From contig CAKRJH010000001.1 of assembly GCA_934351255.1 (NCBI GenBank), positions 62,001 through 126,000 of the forward strand: a stretch of 64,000 nucleotides of DNA, written 5' to 3'. This stretch comes from an uncultured Lachnospiraceae bacterium. Its GTDB lineage: Bacteria > Bacillota > Clostridia > Lachnospirales > Lachnospiraceae. The translations under genes and the position numbers were made by a program. Shown piece by piece: positions 1-9,373 of this stretch. Numbering within the stretch: the first letter of the stretch is position 1; the number at the start of each line of letters is the position of its first letter. The notes beneath the pieces are model-generated. The model saw nothing but the letters and a program-made list of their open reading frames with translations. It ran no database searches and was not told the DNA's origin.

Positions 1-443
1 AGGAGATCGCCAGGGATTATATCGAGGGCATCAACATGCTGTCCAACATGCGCCTGTGTTCCAATGTTCCGGCACAGTCTATCGTGCAGACCGCACTCGG
101 CGGACATCAGAGTGTCAATGATTATATCGTGCCGGGCGGACGTATCTATGAACAGAGAGAGTGCGTGTTCAATATGTTGAACAATATTCCGGGCGTCAGT
201 GTGGTGAAGCCAAAGGCTGCGTTCTATGCGTTTCCGAAACTGGATGTTAAGAAGTTCAATATTTCGGATGACGAGAAATTTGCGCTGGACTTCCTCAAGG
301 AGAAGAAAGTGCTTATCATCCAGGGAAGCGGCTTCAACTGGAAACAGCCGGATCATTTCCGGATCGTGTATCTGCCTCGTGTGGCAGTGCTGGAGGAATG
401 CATGGATAAGCTGGGAGACTTCCTGGATTACTATCATCAGTAG
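1..443 (+). CDS. AlaA-like aminotransferase, C-terminal part (5' end outside window)
   Basis: The reading frame is open from base 3 and ends at a TAG at 441-443, so only the last ~147 residues are present. The visible part matches the small domain of class I PLP-dependent aminotransferases of the AlaA/AlaT type (alanine from pyruvate and glutamate): the 'YIVPGGRIYEQR' segment, 'PKAAFYAFPKLD' and the late 'FRIVYLPRV' stretch carrying the substrate-carboxylate Arg. The PLP lysine lies upstream and cannot be checked. Substrate assignment to alanine is by family resemblance; another neutral amino acid is possible. No obvious intrinsic terminator follows unless the inverted repeat at 507-540 serves as one. 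Confidence 0.85.
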   Translation, partial: EIARDYIEGINMLSNMRLCSNVPAQSIVQTALGGHQSVNDYIVPGGRIYEQRECVFNMLNNIPGVSVVKPKAAFYAFPKLDVKKFNISDDEKFALDFLKEKKVLIIQGSGFNWKQPDHFRIVYLPRVAVLEECMDKLGDFLDYYHQ

Positions 444-506
444 AGGAGAGGATGGCCGAAAAACTGGAAAAAATGACAGGACACACGTCATATTGCATAC
501 CTATTC

Positions 507-540
507 TGACATAATGTCTGCTGTGTTGGGCATTATGTCA
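507..540. promoter_or_regulatory. Inverted repeat upstream of phosphoketolase promoter
   Basis: Two perfect 10-base arms, TGACATAATG (507-516) and CATTATGTCA (531-540), are separated by 14 bases. The repeat ends 16 bases before the -35 box of the phosphoketolase promoter and is followed by a T-rich tract. It could be an operator for xfp or a weak terminator for the aminotransferase; the sequence does not decide. Confidence 0.4.
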
Positions 541-556
541 AATTTTATTTTAGACC

Positions 557-585
557 TTGAAATGATTGAGATTTGTAGCTAAAAT
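557..585 (+). promoter_or_regulatory. Sigma-A type promoter of xfp
   Basis: TTGAAA (557-562) and TAAAAT (580-585) are separated by 17 bases; each box matches 5 of 6 consensus positions. Transcription would start near 592, leaving a ~47-base leader with an AAGGAGG ribosome binding site at 624-630. Confidence 0.6.
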
Positions 586-638
586 TAAAACTGTATGTAA
601 TTTTGAATTTACTGAAATAAGACAAGGAGGATCTATAC

Positions 639-3044
639 ATGAGCGAACAGACATGTTTAGAGAAGCAGCCGATCTGTGACGAGATGCTGCAGAGAATGGA
701 AAAGTACTGGCGCGCAGCGAACTATTTATCCGCTGGTCAGCTTTATCTGTTGGATAACCCATTACTTCGTGAGCCACTTACCATGGATCACATTAAGAAA
801 AAGATTGTCGGACACTGGGGAACCGTTCCGGGACAGAACTTTGTATGGACACATTGTAACCGTGTCATCAAGCGTTATGACCTGGATATGATTTACATCT
901 CCGGCCCGGGACATGGCGGAAACTTCCAGATCGCCAACACCTATCTCGAGGGAACATACAGCGAGATCTATCCGGATATCAGCCAGGATGCTGAGGGTAT
1001 GAAGAAGATGTTCAAGCAGTTCTCATTCCCATGCGGAGTTCCTAGCCACTGTGCTCCGGAGACTCCGGGTTCCATCAACGAGGGTGGTGAGCTTGGTTAC
1101 TCTGTTGCTCATGCATTTGGTGCGGTATTTGATAATCCGGACCTGATCTGTGTACCTGTTGTTGGTGACGGTGAGTCTGAGACAGGCCCTCTGGCTACTT
1201 CATGGCAGTCCAACAAATTCTTAAACCCGATCAATGACGGTGCCGTACTTCCAATCCTTCATCTGAACGGATATAAGATCTCCAACCCTACGATCTTCTC
1301 CCGTATGTCACATGAGGAAGTCGAGAACTTCTTCAAGGGATGCGGCTGGGAGCCACACTTCGTTGAGGTTAAGGACGAGGCCAATGACGGAATCGATGCA
1401 GAGGATCACATCGCAATGCACCGCCTGATGGCTGAGACCATGGATCTTTGTATCGAGAAGATCAAGGCTATCCAGAAGAATGCCCGCGAGAATCAGGATC
1501 CAACCAGACCGGCATGGCCAATGATCGTGCTGCGTACACCAAAGGGATGGACAGGTCCAAAGGTAGTCGATGGCAACAAGATCGAGGGATCTTTCCGTGC
1601 ACATCAGGTACCAATGTCCATGGAGTCTCCGGAGCATCTGGGACAGCTTCGTGACTGGCTGCTCAGCTACAAGCCTGAGGAGCTGTTCGATGAGAATGGT
1701 AAGGCATTTGACGATATCACCGAGATGACACCAAAGGGCAATGCACGTATGGGTGCCAACCCACATGCAAACGGTGGTCTTCTTCTGAAAGACCTGCGTC
1801 TGCCGGACTTCCGCAAGTACGGAATCGAGGTAGATGCCGGAAAGACCAAGGCTCAGGATATGATCGAGCTCGGCCGTTACATCCGTGACATCTTCGAGTT
1901 AAATAAAGACAACAAGAACTTCCGTATCTTCGGACCGGATGAGTCTATGTCCAACCGTCTGTATCATGTATTCGAGGTCGAGAACCGTCCTTGGAATGCG
2001 AACATGTACAGCGATGATGACCAGCTTTCCCGCGATGGCCGTATCATGGATGGTATGCTGTCCGAGCATATGTGTGAGGCATGGCTGGAGGCATATCTGC
2101 TGACAGGACGTCATGGTTTCTTCGCAAGCTACGAGGCATTTATCCGTGTCGTAGATTCCATGGCAGCACAGCATGCAAAGTGGCTCAAGGTAACGAATCA
2201 GTTATCCTGGAGACAGCCGATCGCATCTCTGAACTTCATCCTGACTTCCAATGTATGGCAGCAGGATCACAACGGATTTACTCATCAGGATCCTGGATTC
2301 CTGGATCACCTTGCCAATAAGAAGGCAGACGTGGTTCGTATGTATCTGCCACCAGATACCAACTGTCTGCTGTCCTGCTTCGATCACTGTATGGGAAGCA
2401 AGAACTACGTCAATGCGATCGTAGCTTCCAAGCATCCTAGCACACAGTGGCTGACCATGGAGCAGGCTGTAAAGCATTGTACACAGGGTATCAGCATCTG
2501 GGAGTGGGCAAGTAACGACCAGAACGATGAGCCGGATCTGGTACTGGCAGCAGCCGGTGATACACCGACTCTGGAGATCATGGCAGCAACCACCATCCTG
2601 CGTGATGCAATGCCTGACCTGAAGATCCGTGTTGTCAATGTCGTGGATCTGTTCAAGCTGGAGTCTGACAAGAAGCATCCACACGGTCTGAGCAACCGCG
2701 AGTACGATGCGATCTTCACCAAGGATAAGCCGGTAATCTTTGCATTCCACGGTTATCCGACACTGATCCATGAGCTGACTTATGGACGTCACAACACCAA
2801 CGTATCTGTTCATGGTTATCAGGAGGAAGGTACGATCACCACACCATTCGACATGCGTGTTCAGAATGAGATCGACCGTTTCAGCCTGGTCAAGGATGCG
2901 ATCATGCATCTGCCACAGCTTGGCAACAAGGGATCTTTCCTGATCCAGCAGATGAACGACAAGCTGGTACAGCACAAGCAGTACATTGCTGAGTTCGGCC
3001 AGGATCTGCCAGAGGTACGTGACTGGGAGTGGCACACAAACTAA
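639..3044 (+). CDS. xfp: Xylulose-5-phosphate/fructose-6-phosphate phosphoketolase
   Basis: 801 residues, full length for the family (about 790-825). Phosphoketolase is a cytosolic thiamine-diphosphate enzyme that uses phosphate to split xylulose-5-P (and often fructose-6-P) into acetyl-phosphate plus glyceraldehyde-3-P (or erythrose-4-P). Visible family signatures are the N-terminal 'GHWGT.PG..F...H' region, 'GPGHGG', the TPP/Mg motif 'GDGESETGPL' near residue 177, and the C-terminal 'HPHGL' region. The ATG follows AAGGAGG with 8-base spacing. The gene is monocistronic, with its own promoter and a strong terminator at 3082-3128. In an organism with [FeFe]-hydrogenase genes it fits pentose fermentation to acetate. 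Dual use of F6P cannot be decided from sequence alone. Confidence 0.97.
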   Translation: MSEQTCLEKQPICDEMLQRMEKYWRAANYLSAGQLYLLDNPLLREPLTMDHIKKKIVGHWGTVPGQNFVWTHCNRVIKRYDLDMIYISGPGHGGNFQIANTYLEGTYSEIYPDISQDAEGMKKMFKQFSFPCGVPSHCAPETPGSINEGGELGYSVAHAFGAVFDNPDLICVPVVGDGESETGPLATSWQSNKFLNPINDGAVLPILHLNGYKISNPTIFSRMSHEEVENFFKGCGWEPHFVEVKDEANDGIDAEDHIAMHRLMAETMDLCIEKIKAIQKNARENQDPTRPAWPMIVLRTPKGWTGPKVVDGNKIEGSFRAHQVPMSMESPEHLGQLRDWLLSYKPEELFDENGKAFDDITEMTPKGNARMGANPHANGGLLLKDLRLPDFRKYGIEVDAGKTKAQDMIELGRYIRDIFELNKDNKNFRIFGPDESMSNRLYHVFEVENRPWNANMYSDDDQLSRDGRIMDGMLSEHMCEAWLEAYLLTGRHGFFASYEAFIRVVDSMAAQHAKWLKVTNQLSWRQPIASLNFILTSNVWQQDHNGFTHQDPGFLDHLANKKADVVRMYLPPDTNCLLSCFDHCMGSKNYVNAIVASKHPSTQWLTMEQAVKHCTQGISIWEWASNDQNDEPDLVLAAAGDTPTLEIMAATTILRDAMPDLKIRVVNVVDLFKLESDKKHPHGLSNREYDAIFTKDKPVIFAFHGYPTLIHELTYGRHNTNVSVHGYQEEGTITTPFDMRVQNEIDRFSLVKDAIMHLPQLGNKGSFLIQQMNDKLVQHKQYIAEFGQDLPEVRDWEWHTN

Positions 3045-3081
3045 AAAGATCTGCGTAAGCTGACTTGCGCATAATACGATG

Positions 3082-3128
3082 CCCGGAGCATTCGGAGGTT
3101 CACCTCGGAGTGCTCCGGGTGTTTTTTT
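3082..3128 (+). terminator. Intrinsic terminator of xfp
   Basis: An 18-position stem with one mismatch and one wobble (arms from CCCGGAGCA at 3082 and TGCTCCGGG at 3111) closes on a 2-base loop and is followed by a run of seven T. Confidence 0.92.
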
Positions 3129-3142
3129 GCCCTTTTTTGATT

Positions 3143-3314
3143 TCTAGGATTAAGGTGTCAAAAGGTCTGAATTTCCCTGACGGGCTATTTTCTCGAATCT
3201 TTGACCACAATATCTATCAACGATGCGCCGCATCGCCTCAAGATATTGTAGCGCAAATCTTCAAAAAAATATCTCCGTCATGAAAATGGACTTTTGACAC
3301 CTTAATCCTTCTAG
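3143..3314. repeat. Long imperfect palindrome, MITE-like intergenic element
   Basis: Perfect 18-base outer arms, GGATTAAGGTGTCAAAAG (3147-3164) and its exact complement (3291-3308), enclose an imperfect palindrome that stays symmetric to the exact centre, CGATGCG-C-CGCATCG (3221-3235). Matching inner blocks include TGACGG/CCGTCA and ACAATATCT/AGATATTGT. TCTAG lies just outside both arms. No ORF is inside. It is a ~170-base DNA element or a very long RNA hairpin in the gap between xfp and the surface protein. Confidence 0.75.
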
Positions 3315-3341
3315 AAAATTGCTCATAAAGTTGTAACAAGC

Positions 3342-3372
3342 AAGGGCAAAACGCTGGTTTTGCCCTTTTTTT
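3342..3372 (+). repeat. Terminator-like hairpin, copy 1 of a repeat also found at 48.7 kb
   Basis: AAGGGCAAAAC and GGTTTTGCCCTT form a stem followed by a T run. With the preceding AAGCA it matches two tandem copies at 48693-48820 almost exactly. It lies ~210 bases beyond the real xfp terminator and ahead of the next gene, so it is not the terminator of xfp itself. Confidence 0.65.
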
Positions 3373-3511
3373 CATATTCGGCGAAAATTTACGCAAAACG
3401 GGAGAAAAAGGTTCCCTAATCTGCCAAAAGATGGTAAAATGACGTTATCCGAAACGATTGTTTTGAAATGGAACCCCAAAAAGGAACACGATGCGAAAAA
3501 GGAGGAAGCGC

Positions 3512-6500
3512 ATGAAAAAATGGATGGCGAAGACGGCGGTGACGCTGGGGGCAGCCGGACTGATCGTGGGATCGGGACTGGCTCTGTGGAATCCCCAGAG
3601 TACAAAGGCTGAGAGAGCCCAGATCAAGGAGGGCACCGGGATTGAGATCCGCAGTGGCGTAAATGTCTACGGCAACGGCAATTCGATGATCCTGGTGGAC
3701 AGCACACAGGAGGGAGAGACGTCCACGTATTTCAGTGTGTACTGGGACAAGAATGCAAACGGAGTCATTGACGAGGGAGAAGAAGCCGTAGAGTACAAAG
3801 GTTCTGACAGAATCCTGATGAATGGGCGTAACAGCATCTATGGTGCGTATAACCAGGTGGTGGATCATCCGATCCGCATTACGATCCTGAGCGGAACGTA
3901 TAATCAGGTGTGCGGTGCGTATAACTGCGAGGTGACCGGCGAGGAGGATACCCCGGCGGTTACGATGGATGTCCGGGATGCGGTGATCAAAGGAACGCTG
4001 TATGGGCAGCAGTCCAGTGATCTGAGAGGAGATCTTTCGGTGACGCTGACGGATACCAACACCAAGAACACATCCTGGTTTGCTTCCTACGGAGGAACCG
4101 TGGACGGCAATGTCTACAGCACACAGAAAAATTGTGGCATGAATGCGATGACCGACGTCGATGGTGGTCATGTGACGGGGGATGTCTTCGTGCACCAGAC
4201 GGGCGGCAGTGTGAATGGCAACCGTATAGGATTGTCTGACAATGCCGGAGTTGACGGTATGTTGAACGTTACGATCGAGGGACAGCAGATTCCGGAGATC
4301 GAGACCGGAGAACTGACCAGACAGCCGGTTTCTGTGAACGGTTCTCTGCAGGCAGTCTACGGAAGCAGCCGGATCGCTGGCGGAGCAAAGATCCGGATCA
4401 GTGATGTGAGCCTCGGTTCCGGGACACAGTACCTGGTACGAGGTGCGACCATTGACAAGAAGACAGAAATTCTGGTAAAGGACAGCCGGTTTGCAGGTAC
4501 CGTGCACGGCATCAATGGTGGCAGCACAGAGGATGTGTCTGTCACGTTCGAAAACTGTACCGGCACGTATCTGCACATGGCTTACAACAATGCTTCCACG
4601 GGATCTATGGATCTTCAGGGAACCGATCTTGATTTTTCCGGAACGATTATCGGAGCTTCCGGGCTGGCTGTCAGCAAGGATAACCATGTGTCGATGAGCG
4701 CCGTGACCGGTGCAACGATATATGGAGCATCGGGTTCCATGAATGAAGAAAATCTGGATGTCCGGTTCAGCGATGTGGTGATCACGGAAAACGGTGGTAT
4801 GGTCGAGGGAACGAGCGGTACTACCGTGGCCGGAGATCTGAGTGTTTCCATGGAACGGATCCATGCTTCCGGAAAAGATCTCTGTGGTATTTATGAAAGC
4901 CGGGTGGGAGGAGACGCTTCCTTCGCCTTGAGCGAGATATATGATGCTGTGAATGTAGATGGCGTGAAAAATACAAACATTGGAGAAAATCTGGATGTGG
5001 AGATCGGCAGAGTCTGCGGCGCCAGTCGTAGTGCGAACATCTATGGTTTCCAGGGTACCGGAGAGATTGGGGGAGATACACAGTTTCGTCTGCATGATCT
5101 TTCCAATGTGTCCAAAGTAGGAGCATCCTACGGAAAACAGCAGTACGGTGGAATTGTGGATGTCCGGATGTCTGATGTTTCCAAAACGGATGCGGTATCA
5201 AGCACAGATTGTTATACTCTTCGCGATGGTGCAACTGTAGAGGAAAATGTTACAGTTAACGTTGCAGGGATCCGGATGGACCGGATCGTGGGCCTTGGCG
5301 GATTCAATGGAGGTCAGGTGGACGTTGGCGGTAAGACAGTGATTACGATGAAGGACTGTGAGGCTGCGGCCGATATGTATGGAGCTTGCCGCCTGAGCAC
5401 GGATCGTGGGGTGCAGCTGGAGATCTCTGGGTTTGAGACACCGGCGTGGTACGGATTGTATGGAGTATCTGCCGTGGACGGCGCAGTATTACATGTGAAG
5501 GATGGCACGGTGACGCAGAGTGTCTATGGATGCCTCAACAATTCGCAGAGCTATAAGATTCCGAAGGTGGACATTACCATGGAAGGCTGTACACTTGGCA
5601 CAAGTGACACGACATTGAACTGGACAGATATGACATATACCGAAGCTGAGATCCGGACTCATGTCAGCGACTATACCGCCAGATATACGGCACTGAATGT
5701 CAAGCAAAATGATTATTCCAAACAGGGAAATAATATCCTGCGGATGGATAGCGATACGACGAAATACTATGTATACGGTGATTACACTTTTGAAAAGATG
5801 CCGGCGTATGTGTCAGAAACCCTGCCGGACATTGAACTGAGAGGGGATTATATCTATAGAGTGGCGAAGGGCGTGACCCTGAGTACCTCTACGCTGTCCT
5901 TTGACCGTACATCCACAACGGAGTTTGTCATTGAGGATGGCGCAGCCGTGGAGACGGAAAAGGTAGATATGAACTACCAAACAAATCTGGTGCTGGAGGG
6001 AACCCTGAAGCTGGCAGGAATGACAAAGTCAGGCTACAACAATATCTTTATGCGCGGCGGTGCGGTAGAGTATACCTGCAGCCCAGCCAATGTAGTGGAT
6101 TTGATGAGCACGGTCAACAGCATTGCTTATTATCCGGTGAGCTACCGGCAGAATTTCCCGGAGAAACCGGAGACAACCGCCTTCTTTGGCAATTCCGCGA
6201 TGTGTAAGTCATATCCGGAAGAAAATTATCAGCTTGTATCCAGTGGATCGAGCCGTCGATATTGCAGTATCAGTGATGAGACCGGTTACCGCGGCGTGCG
6301 GGAATACCGCATTGTCGGGGAAGATGGCCAGGAGATCACGGCTACGAAGTCGACAGGAAGCAGTACGACACTGAATTATCTGATGCCGGCGCAGCCTGTA
6401 TGCATTGAATTTGAACTGGATCCAAAGCAGATTGGACTGGAACAGAAATTCGAGATGCCGGTGGCAGAGCTTGGCGCAACATACACGAAGGAAAGTCCGG

Positions 6501-9118
6501 TATATGATCTGAACTCTATTTACCGCAAAAATGATGCAGTGTATGGAGAAACTGTCTACAGTCTGGGCACAGAGGATGGACAGAACAATGTCCTTCCGGA
6601 GGGACTGACGCTCGAAGACGGAAAGATCATCGGAACTCCGACCGAGAAGGTGACGGATATGGAGGTGACCTTCTGCGTACAGGGTAAGAATACCAGCAAG
6701 GCCTATATCACGATGAAGATGACAGTGGCCGATACGGGAACAGATTCCGCAGTGATCCGGCCGGATATAGACATTATCACGAGTTCAAAACGGATCGTAC
6801 TGCATGGACATTCTGTCTGGATCCAGGAGACGGATGATGGACAGATTGCAATCACTGACGTTGAGACGGGAGACGAACTGGCCCGTGGTGATTACAGCAA
6901 GTATGCGATCTATGGATATTATCGGGAACCGGTGACTTCCGATATCAATATTTATATGGAAAGCGGAACGGTTGCAGAGGTTTGTGGAGCCTATGGGGTG
7001 ACCGGAGAATACAGGACCGGCGGATCCAACCTTATAAATGTAAGATTGAGAGAGACGGCATCTGTGACAAACCTCAGGGGCGCGCAGTCCTGTGCGTTAT
7101 ATAATACATATGTTCTGGTGGATATCGAAGGTGGAAGTGTGACCGGTACCATGTATGGAACAGACGGAGGTTCGGTGGATGGCGCGGTTCAGGTTACGGT
7201 GTCAGGAGGAACGGTATATCGTCTGCAGTCAGCATATGGGACAACGGTAACTCAGGGTGAGGAGCTTGATTATGCAATTGCCACCTATGTGGATGGAGGA
7301 ACCGTTTCTTATCTGCAAGATACTTATAATGCGAAGACGACAGGAGTTGCCCTCCTGCGGGTAGATGAGAATGCAGTGGTAACGAGTCGTATGACATCTG
7401 TATCGGGATGTCATACGAAGTTTGAGAGGATCTCGGGCAAGACGACCATGTATGGAAACTACGAGTACAAGGATGACAGCGCATTGTCGTTTATGGACAC
7501 GGAGGAAGCCCTGACACTGGGATCCGGGGCGACACTGACGGTTCCGGCCGGCATGGTGTTTGACCGGGATGTAACCTATTCTGTAGGCAGCATCATGGAT
7601 GTCAGTGGAACCTGGAACTGTAAGAGCCTGACCAGTGCAGTAAACAGTGGCAGTCTGTGGATCCGCAGTGGCGCAAAGGTTCACGCGGACAGCATGGTTC
7701 TGGAATATCTGACCGTATACAATGAGGGAACACTGGAGGCTGATAAATATACAGGATCCACGATTGCCGCACGTTTGTTTATGAATAAGGGGGCTAATGC
7801 AGATCTGGGAAAACAGGAGACTCCGACCGGCATCTACTATGAGATTGACTGGGAGAGCGATCTGGCAGGAACGACGATCTCTTCTGATACTAATGTGCCA
7901 TCCTATACGGTAGACGGACAGACGAAGTATTATCAGAGAGCGGGAGCAAACTGTGTTCTGCAGGCCACCAGAGTCAGCGGGGCGCAGGCAGAGGTGACGA
8001 TCAACGACGAGGAACCATTCGAATTGTTAAGTGGCAGTACGAACACCTGGAACATTTCCTTCACCGGAAAATATGAACCGATGCATGTGAGTGTTCACTA
8101 TGAGCCGGTCAAAGCGATCACACTGACCACCTCTGAGAGTGAGGTCACAGGAGCCTATGGACAGGGGTACAGTGAGGGACTGCCGATGTTTGACGCGGCT
8201 GATCTGGAGATCCGCGGAGATTACCGGCCAGCGTATGGCAGTGATGTCACGATAGAAGTCGATGAGGATACTCTGCCACAGGGCATGGCATATCAGAATG
8301 GCAAACTTACGGGAACTTTGGACAATTACCGCGGGGAGAACAAGGATGTGGTGTTCACTGTGACCGGACGCAACGGCACACAGACACAGTATGTACTCCA
8401 TGTGACCGTGCTTGCGCATGAGCACAGGTGGAGTGAGCCGGAATCCAACGTGGATGAAAAGGGTGATACCTGGAGTATCCGCCATTGTGAGATCTGTAAC
8501 GATGAGGACAGAAAACTGACGGCAACTGCGACACCGGTGCCGACCCAGACTCCGAGTGAAACGCCGGAGATCACACCAAGTGCAGAGCCAAGCGAGACCC
8601 CGGAAGTCACACCAAGCGCCGAGCCAAGTGAGACCCCGGAGGTTACACCGAGCGCAGTGCCGGGTCAGACTCCGGGCGCACAGCCAAGTACAGCTCCGTC
8701 TCCGGATCCACAGCAGCAGGGCGGCTCGAATCCGGCACCTCAGCCGGGAGACACGACACCGGGCAAGACGGATGCGGAGCAGAACGTGATCACCGTCGGA
8801 GGTGTGATCTACACAGTGTCTGCGGAAGATGCTGTGACTGTGACCGGCGTGGACGGCAAAAAGGAGAAGGCAAAGTCACTCAAGATCGTGGATAAAGTGA
8901 CGATAAGCGGTAATACCTATAAGGTGACGGCGATCGGCAAGAATGCATTTGCCAAGGCAAAGAAGTTAAAGAAACTGACCGTCAAGGCGACGGGACTGAC
9001 CAGTGTCCACAAGACGGCATTTAAGAAATGCCCGAAGAAACTGGTGATCCGTGTACCGAAGAAGCAGAAGAAAGCGTATATCAAACTCTTCAGGAAGGCG
9101 AAGAGAAAGGTGAAGTAA
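3512..9118 (+). CDS. Giant secreted repeat protein with lysine-rich LRR_5-like C-terminus
   Basis: 1868 residues from the ATG at 3512, chosen because GGAGG (3501-3505) stands 6 bases before it; an in-frame ATG at 3491 lacks such a site. A signal peptide (MKKWMAK then a hydrophobic run ending near 'STKA') implies export. Residues ~35-800 and ~1080-1400 are glycine- and 'YGAY'-rich beta repeats of the kind that form beta-solenoids. Two putative Ig-like (He_PIG type) modules are marked by 'EDGKIIGTP' and 'QNGKLTGTL'. A short 'H.W...HCEIC' Cys motif precedes a Pro/Thr/Ser stalk of 'SAEPSETPEVTP' repeats (~1672-1755). The last ~110 residues are very Lys-rich with LRR_5-type 'VTAIGKNAFAKAKKLKKL' repeats, a domain shared with three other proteins in this window. 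No LPXTG motif is seen. Likely a surface or adhesin-like protein; ligand unknown. Confidence 0.88.
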   Translation: MKKWMAKTAVTLGAAGLIVGSGLALWNPQSTKAERAQIKEGTGIEIRSGVNVYGNGNSMILVDSTQEGETSTYFSVYWDKNANGVIDEGEEAVEYKGSDRILMNGRNSIYGAYNQVVDHPIRITILSGTYNQVCGAYNCEVTGEEDTPAVTMDVRDAVIKGTLYGQQSSDLRGDLSVTLTDTNTKNTSWFASYGGTVDGNVYSTQKNCGMNAMTDVDGGHVTGDVFVHQTGGSVNGNRIGLSDNAGVDGMLNVTIEGQQIPEIETGELTRQPVSVNGSLQAVYGSSRIAGGAKIRISDVSLGSGTQYLVRGATIDKKTEILVKDSRFAGTVHGINGGSTEDVSVTFENCTGTYLHMAYNNASTGSMDLQGTDLDFSGTIIGASGLAVSKDNHVSMSAVTGATIYGASGSMNEENLDVRFSDVVITENGGMVEGTSGTTVAGDLSVSMERIHASGKDLCGIYESRVGGDASFALSEIYDAVNVDGVKNTNIGENLDVEIGRVCGASRSANIYGFQGTGEIGGDTQFRLHDLSNVSKVGASYGKQQYGGIVDVRMSDVSKTDAVSSTDCYTLRDGATVEENVTVNVAGIRMDRIVGLGGFNGGQVDVGGKTVITMKDCEAAADMYGACRLSTDRGVQLEISGFETPAWYGLYGVSAVDGAVLHVKDGTVTQSVYGCLNNSQSYKIPKVDITMEGCTLGTSDTTLNWTDMTYTEAEIRTHVSDYTARYTALNVKQNDYSKQGNNILRMDSDTTKYYVYGDYTFEKMPAYVSETLPDIELRGDYIYRVAKGVTLSTSTLSFDRTSTTEFVIEDGAAVETEKVDMNYQTNLVLEGTLKLAGMTKSGYNNIFMRGGAVEYTCSPANVVDLMSTVNSIAYYPVSYRQNFPEKPETTAFFGNSAMCKSYPEENYQLVSSGSSRRYCSISDETGYRGVREYRIVGEDGQEITATKSTGSSTTLNYLMPAQPVCIEFELDPKQIGLEQKFEMPVAELGATYTKESPVYDLNSIYRKNDAVYGETVYSLGTEDGQNNVLPEGLTLEDGKIIGTPTEKVTDMEVTFCVQGKNTSKAYITMKMTVADTGTDSAVIRPDIDIITSSKRIVLHGHSVWIQETDDGQIAITDVETGDELARGDYSKYAIYGYYREPVTSDINIYMESGTVAEVCGAYGVTGEYRTGGSNLINVRLRETASVTNLRGAQSCALYNTYVLVDIEGGSVTGTMYGTDGGSVDGAVQVTVSGGTVYRLQSAYGTTVTQGEELDYAIATYVDGGTVSYLQDTYNAKTTGVALLRVDENAVVTSRMTSVSGCHTKFERISGKTTMYGNYEYKDDSALSFMDTEEALTLGSGATLTVPAGMVFDRDVTYSVGSIMDVSGTWNCKSLTSAVNSGSLWIRSGAKVHADSMVLEYLTVYNEGTLEADKYTGSTIAARLFMNKGANADLGKQETPTGIYYEIDWESDLAGTTISSDTNVPSYTVDGQTKYYQRAGANCVLQATRVSGAQAEVTINDEEPFELLSGSTNTWNISFTGKYEPMHVSVHYEPVKAITLTTSESEVTGAYGQGYSEGLPMFDAADLEIRGDYRPAYGSDVTIEVDEDTLPQGMAYQNGKLTGTLDNYRGENKDVVFTVTGRNGTQTQYVLHVTVLAHEHRWSEPESNVDEKGDTWSIRHCEICNDEDRKLTATATPVPTQTPSETPEITPSAEPSETPEVTPSAEPSETPEVTPSAVPGQTPGAQPSTAPSPDPQQQGGSNPAPQPGDTTPGKTDAEQNVITVGGVIYTVSAEDAVTVTGVDGKKEKAKSLKIVDKVTISGNTYKVTAIGKNAFAKAKKLKKLTVKATGLTSVHKTAFKKCPKKLVIRVPKKQKKAYIKLFRKAKRKVK

Positions 9119-9145
9119 TTCTTCCTTATAGTATAAAATGACAGG

Positions 9146-9185
9146 GGAAGCTCCCGGCCGAATGGCCGGAGGCTTCTCTTTTTTG
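9146..9185 (+). terminator. Terminator after giant surface protein
   Basis: GAAGC..CCGGCC / GGCCGG..GCTTC stem with GAAT loop (9160-9163), then CTCTTTTTT. Confidence 0.88.
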
Positions 9186-9267
9186 TTGTGGTGACGAGGA
9201 AAATACACCGGATTTGCCTTTTATGTCTGTTCTTTTGTGCTAAACGAGAAATTATATCAATAGCATA

Positions 9268-9323
9268 TCGTGAATTTCCGGATAAACGTGATATAATGGC
9301 GTTGGTTAGTTCAAACTAACCAA
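9268..9323 (+). promoter_or_regulatory. ABC exporter promoter with 22-bp palindromic operator
   Basis: A consensus TATAAT lies at 9292-9297 with only a poor -35 region. Immediately downstream, over the expected start site, is TTGGTTAGTT-CA-AACTAACCAA (9302-9323), a perfect 10+10 inverted repeat. This size and position are typical of a TetR-family repressor operator, but no regulator gene is adjacent. A second small hairpin, GCATCG/CGATGC, sits in the leader around 9339-9358, just before the GAGGAG ribosome binding site. Confidence 0.65.
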
Positions 9324-9373
9324 AAGTAAACTGTAATGCATCGCATGAACACGATGCGGGAAACGAGGAGAAT

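Noticed and set aside
3416..5095. 559-residue minus-strand frame
   Set aside because: Lies opposite the signal peptide and repeats of the giant surface protein; composition (His/Ile-rich) is not protein-like and no domain is seen.
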